Below are positions 1 through 8,936 of a stretch of DNA of 14,707 nt, piece after piece; the first letter of the stretch is position 1, and each line of letters starts with the position of its first letter. Below the pieces are notes generated by a model. That model worked only from the letters and a program-made list of their open reading frames with translations. It was not told the DNA's origin and did no database searches. The stretch comes from Smittium culicis (lineage: Eukaryota > Kickxellomycota > Harpellomycetes > Harpellales > Legeriomycetaceae), in assembly GCA_001970855.1 (NCBI GenBank), contig LSSN01004905.1, positions 1 through 14,707 on the forward strand, read 5' to 3'. The translations under genes and the position numbers were made by a program.

Positions 1-108
1 GAACACGGAGTTAGCACAGGAAGAGAAAAGTCTAATATAAGACAGCGCAATATAGTAACAGGAGGAAAACCTAGAGAATCATCAGCTATTATTGATGAAG
101 TTGACTAA
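1..108 (+). CDS. 3' end of an unrecognised gene (partial)
   Basis: Reading from base 1, 35 codons are open and end in TAA at 106-108. The peptide is polar and ends in SSAIIDEVD. Its base composition is clearly richer in G+C than the T- and A-rich DNA that starts straight after the stop, which is what a coding-to-3'UTR boundary looks like here. A candidate polyadenylation signal lies 62 nt downstream. The start and any domains lie outside the window and I do not recognise the protein. The open run alone is too short to prove coding, so this call rests on composition plus the clean boundary. Confidence 0.55.
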   Translation, partial: EHGVSTGREKSNIRQRNIVTGGKPRESSAIIDEVD

Positions 109-1444
109 ACTTCAATTTTTTTTTTTTATAAACCACACAAAAATTTAATATTTCACTTTCCCATATATAAATAAAATTCAAAAATCTTTAAAATTTTAAA
201 ATCACAGCTTATTATTACATATATTTTTAGTTTAAAACCTTTTATTTTTTTTAAAATATTACTAATGGTATTAAATTATAAGCTTATTGATATAAAGTAA
301 TGTTTTGAACTGACTATTAGATCTTTATGCGGTCAGCACTTTTATACTTTTTTACATTTCATATTTGGGTATCCAAAGTAGCAGGCAAATATTATTGAAA
401 GTATAGTATATCATAGCCAATAATTATTTTTAATTTATATATCGAACATAACAATTAGTCGTATGGTTGGATAGCTTTGGTGGTTCTTTAAAAAGCTAAT
501 TGCTCCTGAAAAATTTAACCTTAATTTTATTAGCTTGAGTATTTTATAGCTGTTAATATCATTGGCTGTCTGAATAATCGGTAATATTTTATGTATAATA
601 ATCGCTATACTTTGAAATTTTTATTTGATATAAAAAACTATCGATCATGTTATTGGATAAAAATTTTTAATACGATTTTTACAGACGTAGTTTTCGACGG
701 TTAAAATGCTCCCTTCAAATTGAATCCCACTAATGGGTGCATAAGATTATGCTAGCAAATAATTATCCTTCCATAAAGAAACGAAAATCAATAGCCAATA
801 ATGGGGAAGAAGCTATGATTGGACATCTAGTGATAATTCGATAATAAAGACAAAGAAAAATAGCATCAAATAATAGGATTAAACAATTATAATTAGATAT
901 AATTGGCGGTACTATTAGTAGCCTATTATGATAGGCCTGTGTATTAGCACTACATTTATTTACTTTTTGATATAAAATGTATTGTTTTTATATATAGTTC
1001 TTTTTCAGAGCTTTAGGAATCTGTTTGCTGGAATAAAAAAAATAGTTTTATTTTTTTATTATAGATATTTTATCATCATACGAGAAAATAATATTTAATT
1101 CATAGCGACAGCAACATCTTCATCTTCATCTTCATCGGCCCTGGATACAGTATTTCGCAATAAGGTTTGTCAAAGTTACACTATATCATTCTTATTCGAT
1201 AAAATCAGTTTAAATCTAAAATAGAATTTTATGCAAATCCTTTTATATATTGTCGCATCCATATTTATTATTGTTCCCTTTCTTCTACATTTCCTTTTTT
1301 TTAAAAAAATAAAATAAATTGAAATTTTGTAGTCACAGTATATGATTTTTTAAATAATCTTGCTACCCACTAAGCTCGACTCGTAAATTCATTGCTTTAC
1401 AATACCTGAAGTAAAACAGTAAAAAGCATACTTTCGTTAAATAA
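109..1444. other. Intergenic, AT-rich, no supported gene
   Basis: This is the 3' flank of the left-edge gene plus the 5' flank of LSM12. I see no tRNA, rRNA or clear promoter element. Three and two-thirds copies of CATCTT lie at 1115-1136; read on the minus strand they give an Asp-Glu run in a 24-codon open frame (1095-1169), too short to call. At 734-841 on the + strand there is a 36-codon open run with a more protein-like composition than its surroundings, flanked by stops; I treat it as at most a weak relic. Confidence 0.6.
170..175 (+). terminator. Candidate polyadenylation signal AATAAA
   Basis: AATAAA lies 62 nt after the stop of the partial gene at the left edge, a plausible distance for a fungal 3'UTR. 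Such hexamers are common by chance in DNA this AT-rich, so support is positional only. Confidence 0.3.
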
Positions 1445-2731
1445 ATGAATTACAGAGCTGCCGCCACTAGCAATCTTAAAAACACTGATTCTGGGCTAGA
1501 TGTAAATGCCCCTAAAATAAATAGATTTGCTTCAAACAAATCTAACCCCGATTCCTATTTCAAGCCTTCAACTCCTGTACCTTCTGAATTCAAAAGAACT
1601 CCCTCCAACGAAAAATCTAGCAAATCTGCTCCAGATTCCAGTAATTATATTATTTTGGCTTAGTTTACTTTTCTTTCATATCTCCATAAATCTAACCTTC
1701 TATCTTTATACACTGCTTTACTAAAGCTAAACAAAAGCAAAAAAACCGACTCTCTCAAAATGATCCTAAATTTAAAAAGCCTAAAGATCCTAAAAAGAAG
1801 CCTGGAAACTCTTTTCCTGACCAGCCAGCTTTAGATCAAAAAAGAATCTCAAGGATCGAACTTGAGACTACTTTAGCCAATTCAATCGGTAACTGCGTAG
1901 AAGTTAAGTATACTGATGGTCGTACTACTATTGGTAAAGTGTTTTGCTACGATCAAAGCACAGAAATTCTAGTGCTAATGAACCACGCCAACTCTAACAT
2001 CAATTCTCGTCAAAATGGTTTTAAAAACGACTCTAATCCCAATAACGATCTTAGTTTTATGCAAGACTCTAGAAAAAAAGCCAAAGCAGTTTTGATCAAC
2101 GCTATAAACATAGTTGACATTTCCTTATTAGAAAATTCTTCCTCTGATTCATGTCACCCAGCTAACTTTAATCTTCCTGAAGTTAAACCGCTACCTATCG
2201 ATCTACTCAAAGTCGCTCACAACAAAGTTTTGGAAAACGCAAGAGCTTCTAGTTTACTAATTGGTGTCGGTGTTACCCGCGAAGCACAGTGTATTTTTGA
2301 TGCTCTTAACAAAACGTAATTCTTCCCTCTCCATCTTATATTTTACATACTTTAACCAAACTTCCAGTTTTTATAAACTTTTTATAATTTACTATAATTC
2401 GTTTCTATATTATAGACTTCCATGCAGATGGATAGGTACCAAAATATCCGTTTTAGACGAAATAATAATTGAACCCCCCTACGATATATCTAATTGTAAA
2501 TCTTTAAACTCAACCTCAGAATCTCTAGATAGAGTAAAAAAAGTCGTAAGTTCCTTTTTATACTACAACTATCATACACTTTTTTAAACACAGCTACATT
2601 TCTGCTGTTCTTTTACAACATCTTACCTTATACCTTTAGCTAAACCGCACTTTCTAACATTTTTAAAATTTTATTTTTTTGAATATTAGCTCACTGGTGA
2701 AAAACTGCGCCTCGCCTCAATTAAATCTTAA
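1445..2731 (+). CDS. LSM12: LSM12 homologue (LSm domain + AD domain), four exons
   Basis: Exons are 1445-1640, 1727-2315, 2416-2545 and 2690-2731, giving 318 residues. The start ATG at 1445 is directly preceded by an in-frame TAA (1442-1444). Residues 1-110 are polar, Pro/Ser/Lys-rich and probably disordered. An LSm fold begins at about 111 (LETTLANSIGNCVEV, then a DGR turn) and runs to about 200, with an Asn/Lys-rich loop insert of roughly 30 residues. The AD domain spans about 215-284: LPIDLLKVAHNKV, then REAQCIFDAL, then, across the second splice junction, LPCRW and VLDEIIIEPPY. This matches the LSM12 family closely. The tail includes RVKKV, then LTGEKLRLASIKS. The yeast and animal members bind ataxin-2/Pbp1-type proteins and act in RNA and translation regulation; a cytoplasmic role here is inferred. 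The protein is longer than human LSM12 (195 residues) because of the N-terminal extension and loop. Confidence 0.93.
1641..1726 (+). other. LSM12 intron 1
   Basis: An 86-nt phase-1 intron with donor GTAATT. A branch-like TCTAAC lies at 1691-1696. The acceptor is CTAAAG; it is the only nearby AG that keeps the frame (joining A to CT gives Thr66). The next AG, at 1736-1737, would shift the frame. An AAG acceptor is less usual than the CAG/TAG used by the other introns here. Confidence 0.8.
2316..2415 (+). other. LSM12 intron 2
   Basis: A 100-nt phase-2 intron with donor GTAATT and acceptor TATAG. Splicing joins DALNKT to LPCRW, restoring the conserved AD-domain sequence without a gap. That makes this the best supported junction in the gene. 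Confidence 0.92.
2546..2689 (+). other. LSM12 intron 3
   Basis: A 144-nt phase-0 intron with donor GTAAGT and acceptor ATTAG. A TTCTAAC branch-like motif at about 2652-2657 lies some 32 nt upstream of the acceptor. It joins RVKKV to LTGEKLRLASIKS-stop, which fits the basic end of the family. Confidence 0.82.
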
Positions 2732-3532
2732 CTTTCTTCATTTTTCATTTTTTATTTTTACTTTCTAATATACTTCAAATTAAATAAATTTTCTTGATTT
2801 ATAATAATTTCGCATTAATCTTTTAATTTTAGTTAGTTTACACTCTGAATAGCTATAAAATATTTTGTCAATAGTATTAGCTACAGTTTTATTCCAACTA
2901 ATTATTACTGCGCAAATAGCAATTATTCACTATACTGAACTATTTATTTCTGACTTTGTTAGCTCTATAGCTTTTTAGTGGGCACTTTTTATTTTTAATG
3001 TTTAAAGATTGTTTGCTGTGAGATCAGCGATGGTACAGAAAACTGGTGTAATGGAATAATGAGTAGGAATACTGGTGGTAAACTAGTTTATATTACGTCA
3101 AAATCTGTGTTAATAACATTTATTGCCTTTAAAATTAAATATTTCGTGAGTTTTTGCTATAGTAAAGGTTTATTCGTCATTTTTGTTATTGTTTTTATTT
3201 ATTATTTATTTTTAGCTTCGGAAAAGTAAAATCACCCATAATAAAATGATACCCAATAGATAATCAGATTATCGACGGCTTATCCACCAATCGCAGAATT
3301 TATTTATTACGAATACGAAGGAAAAAAAGCAATCTAAAATTTTTTTTCTTTTTTTGCCGTAAACAAAGCCAATTAAACTCTCTATACCTTTTCCTGCTCT
3401 GAAATATAGTAATAAACGCTTAAATGCAAACCCAAAAATATCAATATAGACCAGCAATACTCTTCCCCTCCTTTATTATTTTGTTTTCAAAAACTCAAGT
3501 CTTTTCAATAACTATAACTCTGAAAAAATATA
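2732..3532. other. Intergenic between LSM12 and NUP53
   Basis: This should hold the LSM12 3'UTR and the NUP53 promoter and 5'UTR. I see no clear TATA box or operator. A stop-free + strand frame runs from 2999 to 3226 (76 codons) and includes an ATG at 3059 giving 56 codons; its second half is hydrophobic because the DNA is T-rich, so it may be chance. The minus-strand open frame at 3269-3457 is also probably chance. Confidence 0.55.
2783..2788 (+). terminator. Candidate polyadenylation signal for LSM12
   Basis: AATAAA 52 nt after the LSM12 stop codon. Support is positional only. Confidence 0.35.
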
Positions 3533-5554
3533 ATGTACAGTTTTTCGAAAGATAGAGACAATCAGTACACTTACACCGATGGTAGCAATAGAAACTTCAA
3601 TCTATCTAAAAACTCCCTATACAGAAGAGAAATCGACGCTAAGGGTTCTATTCCAAGCCCATTCAATTCTGTAAATTCGTCTGCCCAATTCAATGATAAT
3701 GTGCACCGCCAAATAGGTATCAATTCCAATTTTGAACGCCCTTGGGTTAAAGATAGAGTCCTTTCTAATTCCGACAACTACAACTCTCAAAGATACAATC
3801 ATTTGCAATTTTCAAGCCCTCACCATAATAGCGTAAATATCCCCAATCGTAGCGCAAACCCATCTTCACGCTCCGGCTTTTCTCAGGGATTCGATGTTAA
3901 TGAGCCTAATTTCCAAAATCGTCTAAATTACTCAAATAATTCTGAAAATCAATTTTCCAGCTATAATTCTAGATTCATGGATTCAGATAGAAGCTCAAAC
4001 AATTATGGATTCAACAATATAAACGGTTATTCATACCAAGAAAACAGTAGAGCGACTAATACAAATTCTGATTCTTCTCAACTTCCAACATTTTTGCTAA
4101 ACACCGCCATGGGAAAGGTATACCTTTTTGATTTTTACAATTCTTTTTTCTTTCTCCGGATATTATATATATATTAACAGCCCTCTTTTTCTAAAATTAT
4201 TCTTTTTTCTAGTCCCCAACAAACAACAAAATCCATCTAAACTTCAACCAACAAAAGCAAATTAGCCCTTTCGCCTCTAGGTAATTTACCCTCTTTTAAC
4301 AATTAAGTATAATCTATTCCCCCTTTATAATTGTCTCATCATTAACTTTTTTTTTTCCACAGATCCTATGCCCAAAAACGCTCTACAACTCCTGAAGGAT
4401 TCTTCATACCCAGCTCCAAACGTATAAATAACTACGGCCCATCTGATTTTTCCCACTCTCCACAGTAAGATTATGGTTTTTAATTATCTTGATCGTTTAT
4501 TTTAGTTAACTCTCTTTTAATTTTTTTTTACCTTCACTATTTTTTTTTTAGCTCAAGATCTTCTTTTCATGGTAGCGTCAACAATGACGAAACTCCTCCA
4601 GTTTTGACTCTTGATGATGATGAAATGTTATCTAATAGGCAGAATAACGAAGTATTTGATGACAGCAGCTTTGATAAAGCCCCTGGCGCTAATAATAGCT
4701 CATCTCCAAATACAGAAGAACAATACTTTGACGATGATTGGGAAGTAAATGAGGTTATAGATCAATCTTTGCTTGTCTTTGGAACCTCAAGAGATAATGT
4801 AAACTTCGTTAGTGAACATTTTGAAAAGTATGGGAAAATAAAGGCTATCCTAGGTGCTCCAGACCTCGGTAATTGGTTCGTGATAGTTTATGAATACCCA
4901 GAGTCATCTAACAGAGCTGTCATGGTATCAAATGAAAATGGCGGGAAGATTTTAATTAACGAAGGTAGAATATTAGTTGGTGCTGAAAAAGCAGGTCTAG
5001 AGGCTATCAGTATCGCTAAAGCTGAACAAATTCATCTTTACCCTAAAAAAGTCGTCAAAAAATCCTATCATAGCTTCCAAAAAAGCAACAGCCATGCAAC
5101 CCCGCAAGAAAATAGTTTTAGCTTTGGCCTACGAAATTCTAATTCCTCTGTTCGACAAAATACCATTAACATGAATAACTACGATTCTTTAAATGACAGC
5201 GCTAGAATCTCATTGAGAAAAAAACCTAGAAGGCTTGGACCTAATCCACCCAGAAGATTGTCGACAAGACCTCAAATAAACGACAACTTAAATCTTAGCT
5301 TGAACTCTGAAAATTCTACCCCTAGAACTCCCCAGTTTAGACTCCCATTTGCTAACAGTCCTTCTGTAATCTCAACTATATCCTCAAACACACCGATCAG
5401 AAATATAAGTGGTAACACCGACGAAAACAGAACATCTAATAAACTACAAAAAAATAACCTACAGCATATTACCAGTAACAACGTTACCCCATTAAACATT
5501 AGACCCAGATCTGGTTTTTTGCAAACTGCTGTTGATATGCTCTTTGGATGGTAA
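3533..5554 (+). CDS. NUP53: Nucleoporin NUP53/NUP35 homologue, four exons
   Basis: Exons are 3533-4117, 4213-4280, 4363-4464 and 4552-5554, giving 585 residues. Residues 1-180 are Asn/Ser/Tyr-rich and probably disordered. A short hydrophobic LPTFLL element sits just before the first intron. The Nup35-type RRM covers about 323-399: VIDQSLLVFG, then FEKYGKIKAI, NWFVIVYEY and GRILVGAEKA. A basic RKKPRR patch lies at 474-479 and may serve as an import or karyopherin-binding signal. The last residues, AVDMLFGW, form the amphipathic C-terminal segment that in Nup53 and Nup35 contacts the nuclear membrane. There are only three FG pairs (in the RRM, near 443 and at the C-terminus), so this is a structural rather than an FG-barrier nucleoporin. 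The family is part of the inner ring of the pore with Nup93/Nic96, Nup155/170 and Ndc1 partners. RRM and C-terminus make the call strong; the two small exons rest on phase and splice signals. Confidence 0.92.
4118..4212 (+). other. NUP53 intron 1
   Basis: A 95-nt phase-0 intron with donor GTATAC and acceptor TTTTTTCTAG, a good pyrimidine tract. Without splicing the frame ends at 4177 after a hydrophobic artefact. Confidence 0.8.
4281..4362 (+). other. NUP53 intron 2
   Basis: An 82-nt phase-2 intron with donor GTAATT and acceptor TTTTTTCCACAG. An ATTAAC branch-like motif lies about 17 nt before the acceptor. AG joined to A gives Arg. Confidence 0.8.
4465..4551 (+). other. NUP53 intron 3
   Basis: An 87-nt phase-2 intron with donor GTAAGA and a long T-tract acceptor ending TTTTAG. 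GTTAAC at about 4505 is a possible branch site. Splicing puts HSRSSFHGSVNNDE in frame with the acidic lead into the RRM. Confidence 0.85.
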
Positions 5555-6154
5555 ACTACTCATACGTGGGGTTATCTATTTTTAACATCCCACCCCTCCT
5601 ATCCTATATAACATCGAAAATATCATTCAATTTTGTCTAAACAACCGCATATATACACCATAAAGCTCCCAAATCCTGTTTTTGATTTATTACCTTAATT
5701 ATTTCCAAGACTAATCCTCTAATTTAATTTATAAGCTTTAGAAATATTAAAATAATCACCAACATGTTCTTTTTTCCATTTATATTCAGTTTTTTTTATT
5801 TCTACAAAATCAACCAATTATCCCTTGTATTACAAATAAAATAAAAATAGCGAACTCAGACATTTAGTTTTAATTCTTATTGCTTGATAAACACCTATGA
5901 CGTGCTATTATTTCAATTTTACAAATTGTTAGTATACTAAATTTCTATAAAATGTATAACGTATGGTTAAAAGTATGTCAGTAATTAAATAAACCAAAAT
6001 AAATCATAATAAAGCAATTTAGAAAACGTTAAAAACATTTCTTCGCCTACATTCCCTTATTGATTTTTATATATACTATGATTAGGTGAGCGTGAAATCA
6101 CAACTAATGGGTTATTTAATTGATTGCTTGAAATAAACCTAAAAAAAATTTTAA
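5555..6154. other. NUP53 3' flank, no gene seen
   Basis: AT-rich DNA with stops in all frames at short intervals. I see no RNA gene, repeat or coding relic here beyond the likely 3'UTR of NUP53. Confidence 0.6.
5835..5845 (+). terminator. Overlapping AATAAA hexamers, candidate NUP53 polyadenylation signal
   Basis: Two overlapping AATAAA hexamers lie about 280 nt after the NUP53 stop. The distance is long but possible. Support is positional only. Confidence 0.25.
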
Positions 6155-6868
6155 AAAAAACTTTACTTCTCTAACAAATTATCAGAGAGAAAAATATTTT
6201 ACGGACTTAATAGCCAGCTATTATATATTCGAAAGAGGCACAAAAAGAAAATCAAATATTCTGCTTTAATATACGAATTCGTCGCTGGTTGCATTTTATC
6301 ATTTAATCTCCTTAAAAAACATACTAGTAATATCAAAAAAATTAACTGCACGTATCGTAAAATACACCTATCTGGCCTGTTTCAACATATTTCTTTGTTA
6401 TTAGCATTATTTCCTCATTGCCAGAATATTTTTATGGGCTGTAATTAGCTAAATTTCAATAACAATTTATACGAAATTCCGTTTAATAATTCGATGCACA
6501 AATATTTGCATCGGATTTTGTATGGCTGTTTAATAAGTTCAAAGACCTGTTGATATTTTAAAAATCTGAAGTTTCAAAGAGCGATTAACGGTACCGCTAA
6601 TGAATATGCTGATATATTATCGGAAGGCTCTACAAACTTTTATGGATTAATTTTACAAGCTTATATTGACTATTTTCGATATAATGCAGCAAATAGTAAT
6701 GAAAAGAGGCGTGTTTAAATTAAGCTCGAAAATTCGAGGGGAAGAATATTTGATCTTGGAATCATTAGGACAGTTGATTCAGTAAATGTTGGAAACTCCT
6801 CAAAAAAATTAAAAATTTTAAAAAGATACTTATGGCTATATATTTTATATGTTAATTCATATGTTTAG
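6155..6868 (+). pseudogene. Decayed gene of unknown family
   Basis: One frame stays coherent for about 237 codons with only three internal stops: TAG 6446, TGA 6551 and TAA 6716; it closes at TAG 6866. The first run is 97 codons without a stop. In DNA this AT-rich I estimate a stop every 12 codons or so by chance, which makes such a run unlikely. The third and fourth runs have a normal mix of Ala, Gly, Glu and Asp (for example TANEYADILSEG and RGRIFDLGIIRTVDSV), which AT-rich noise does not give. No ATG opens the first run, so an ordinary start-based scan misses it. I do not recognise the family. A GTAATT at 6441 resembles the local intron donors, but no in-phase acceptor was found, so broken gene is preferred over spliced gene. 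It could be a host gene copy or part of a mobile element. Confidence 0.6.
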
Positions 6869-6985
6869 TAATATGTGTGCATTATTTTACAAATTCATTA
6901 AATAAATAATAATACCGAAATTTTTTTACATCTATGAATTTTTTTTCCAGTAATTGGAATTATTTCCTTGAAAAAAAATACAGAT

Positions 6986-7125
6986 AGATAATAGATAATA
7001 GATAATAGATAATAGATAATAGATAATAGATAATAGATAATAGATAATAGATAATAGATAATAGATAATAGATAATAGATAATAGATAATAGATAATAGA
7101 TAATAGATAATAGATAATAGATAAT
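6986..7125. repeat. Perfect tandem array, 20 copies of AGATAAT
   Basis: Twenty uninterrupted identical 7-bp units fill 140 bp, preceded by a partial unit (AGAT, 6982-6985). No unit carries a mismatch, which points to recent expansion or active homogenisation. Each unit contains AGATAA, which fits the WGATAR consensus bound by GATA-type zinc-finger factors. A long minus-strand open frame across it (repeating Leu-Ser-Ile-Ile-Tyr-Tyr pattern) follows only from the period and is not a gene. Confidence 0.97.
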
Positions 7126-7708
7126 TTATTTCATTATATTTCATTATACTTAAGAGAGAAAAAATATTGAATGCTAAAAACTTAATGTATAATACTAAAA
7201 TAAAAGATAAATAGTCAATTTAAATTAATGCAAAATAAAATAAAATAAATTTCAATTTATAAACGGTAATACACAAATTTGTACTATCCTCATCACTTTC
7301 TCTATCTCAGTTGCACTCTAAAGAATAAACTTATCATATTCAATACTTGCTATAAAGGTGTTATCTAAAACTTGTTTACTGTCAATTAAAATATATGAAA
7401 CAAGAGGTTTTTAATCAATCTTTGATGAATAAATATCAACTAAATGCATTGAATATTATTTTTAATCAACTCGTACTTGTATTTAACCTCTCATCAGACC
7501 CTAAGTATCTTTTCTTGGTCACTAAATTTTATTTTTTCGATTTAGATGTGTATACAGATCTCACGTGGAACTATCAATAATTAGAGAAATATTGGTAATA
7601 TCTCAGCTAGTTCGAAGAGAGCGCAAAATTGAAATAATCTTGTCCTAAGAAAAGTTATATAAAATACATTTCACTAGAACTGAACTGAACTGCTCATAAC
7701 CTAGATAG
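7126..7708. other. Spacer between satellite and retroelement relic
   Basis: AT-rich DNA. A 61-codon frame starting with ATG at 7395 and ending at 7580 has no recognisable motif and nothing around it to support expression; it might be part of the retroelement's 5' end. No terminal repeat could be recognised. Confidence 0.5.
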
Positions 7709-8203
7709 GTGAAAATTAAATTTATTCATCTATTTATGCAAAAAATTGGTGCTAATACAGAAAATCTGACCGATTGATTACTAATTGCATCAAAAAATTC
7801 AAAATAGGCTAGAGCAAATACCTATGAAGAATTGGAAACGATTATAGCCAATACAGTCAGAGAGCTACTCTAATAAATAGCAAAAACCTTCAATCAAAAA
7901 ATTATTGAAGATATTCACAAGCGATTATATCTTCCCCCATTAGCCGAATAAACTACTGAAGATGATATCAAGCTACTGATGGATCAAGATGCGAGTGAAA
8001 TATGAAATTTTATGCATTAGAATAATCCTCAAAATTCATATTTATAAAGGCTTATGTTTATAAAGGCGTGGTGCATGCAATCATTCACAATGCTAATATC
8101 TGAAGTATCTTATATTTAATCATTAGTGCAAACTTATTTAATTATTATTATCACGAAATTACTCAATATACTGGAGCTATCTATAGAAAGATATAACAAT
8201 TAA
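7709..8203 (+). pseudogene. Gag-like remnant of the retroelement
   Basis: One frame gives a coherent peptide interrupted by TGA 7775, TAG 7805, TAA 7871, 7874 and 7949, TGA 8003, TAG 8018, TAA 8045 and 8117. The core is ANTVRELL, two stops, IAKTFNQ, IHKRLYLPPLAE, then IKLLMDQDASE at about 7967-7999. This spacing resembles, from memory, a gag-like protein repeated many times in Harpellales genomes. Seven of nine stops are TAA or TAG. The total number of stops is not far below chance for this composition, so support comes from motif resemblance and position upstream of the RT. Confidence 0.5.
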
Positions 8204-8936
8204 GTTTAGGGAAAACAATAAGTTTTGAATTAATGAAATTCTCTTTATAGTGAAAATAAATTATTACTGAAATACAATCATTTCAAAACCAGCCCAAAAA
8301 CAAATTTTTATGCGATTAATGAGAATTCAGTCTATTTCAAATTTCTTATCATCAAGCCTTAACCACTCGTACAAGCCAGTAGATAATAATCTCAAAGAAA
8401 TCATAAAACATAAATAGTACTAATATTCCGAGAACTGAGTCAGAAATATATCTGAAACCAGTAAAATGGATACAAGCTCAAAGTGTTAGAAAAATTTTCG
8501 CAACAGGGATTTCTGGCGTTGAAGAGAGCCTCAATTTAGACTAAAAAATACCCTTCAATGGAGGATATACTAGTTATGATCAAATTTGAATGGGCCAAGC
8601 TAGAGAATGATATATTTTCAGAATGTAGATTCTCAGAATACTCGTGGTTGCTTTTATAAATCCATAATTATAGGTAAAAAAAAACTGTTATAATTATACG
8701 GAAGCTTAGATAGGAGGGCAGTTAAGTTTTAGAACGCGATATTGCTTCAGATTGCCGAAGCGAGCCTTAGATAAAATTCAAACAATAAATCGAGACCTAT
8801 AAATTCAACTTTATACGATAATCAAGGATTACTGTGGTCACTTAACGTCCCACAACATGGTAAGATGTGAATAAATGCGGATGAAAAATAATTTTAATAT
8901 AGATACTATTTATTTTATCTATCAAATAATCTTCAA

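Noticed and set aside
903..940. Small hairpin (GCCTAT, loop TATG, ATAGGC).
   Set aside because: A six-base stem is expected by chance and no T-tract or gene end fits a terminator role in a eukaryote.
1095..1169. A minus-strand open frame ending with an Asp-Glu run, like the acidic C-terminus of a protein.
   Set aside because: Only 24 codons, driven by the CATCTT repeat; a gene would have to fit in under 300 nt before LSM12 and no upstream exon was found.
3269..3457. A 62-codon minus-strand frame upstream of NUP53.
   Set aside because: Hydrophobic and Phe/Lys-rich as expected from A/T tracts; no motif and it lies in the likely NUP53 promoter.
6441..6580. Intron starting with GTAATT in the decayed frame, which would remove the stop at 6446.
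   Set aside because: No CAG or TAG acceptor that keeps the downstream phase was found before 6580.
6932..7144. A 70-codon minus-strand frame with a repeating Tyr-Tyr-Leu-Leu-Ser-Ile-Ile pattern.
   Set aside because: It is the translation of the 7-bp satellite; a stop-free 7-nt unit gives a 7-residue repeat in every frame that lacks a stop.
7395..7580. A 61-codon + strand frame starting with ATG.
   Set aside because: No domain, no coding-like composition and no supporting context; kept only as a remark in the spacer.
7709..8203. Possible alternative genetic code with TAA and TAG read as Gln.
   Set aside because: The intact genes LSM12, NUP53 and NVJ2 end at ordinary stops and use Gln codons normally; TGA stops and frameshifts also occur in the relic, so decay explains it better.
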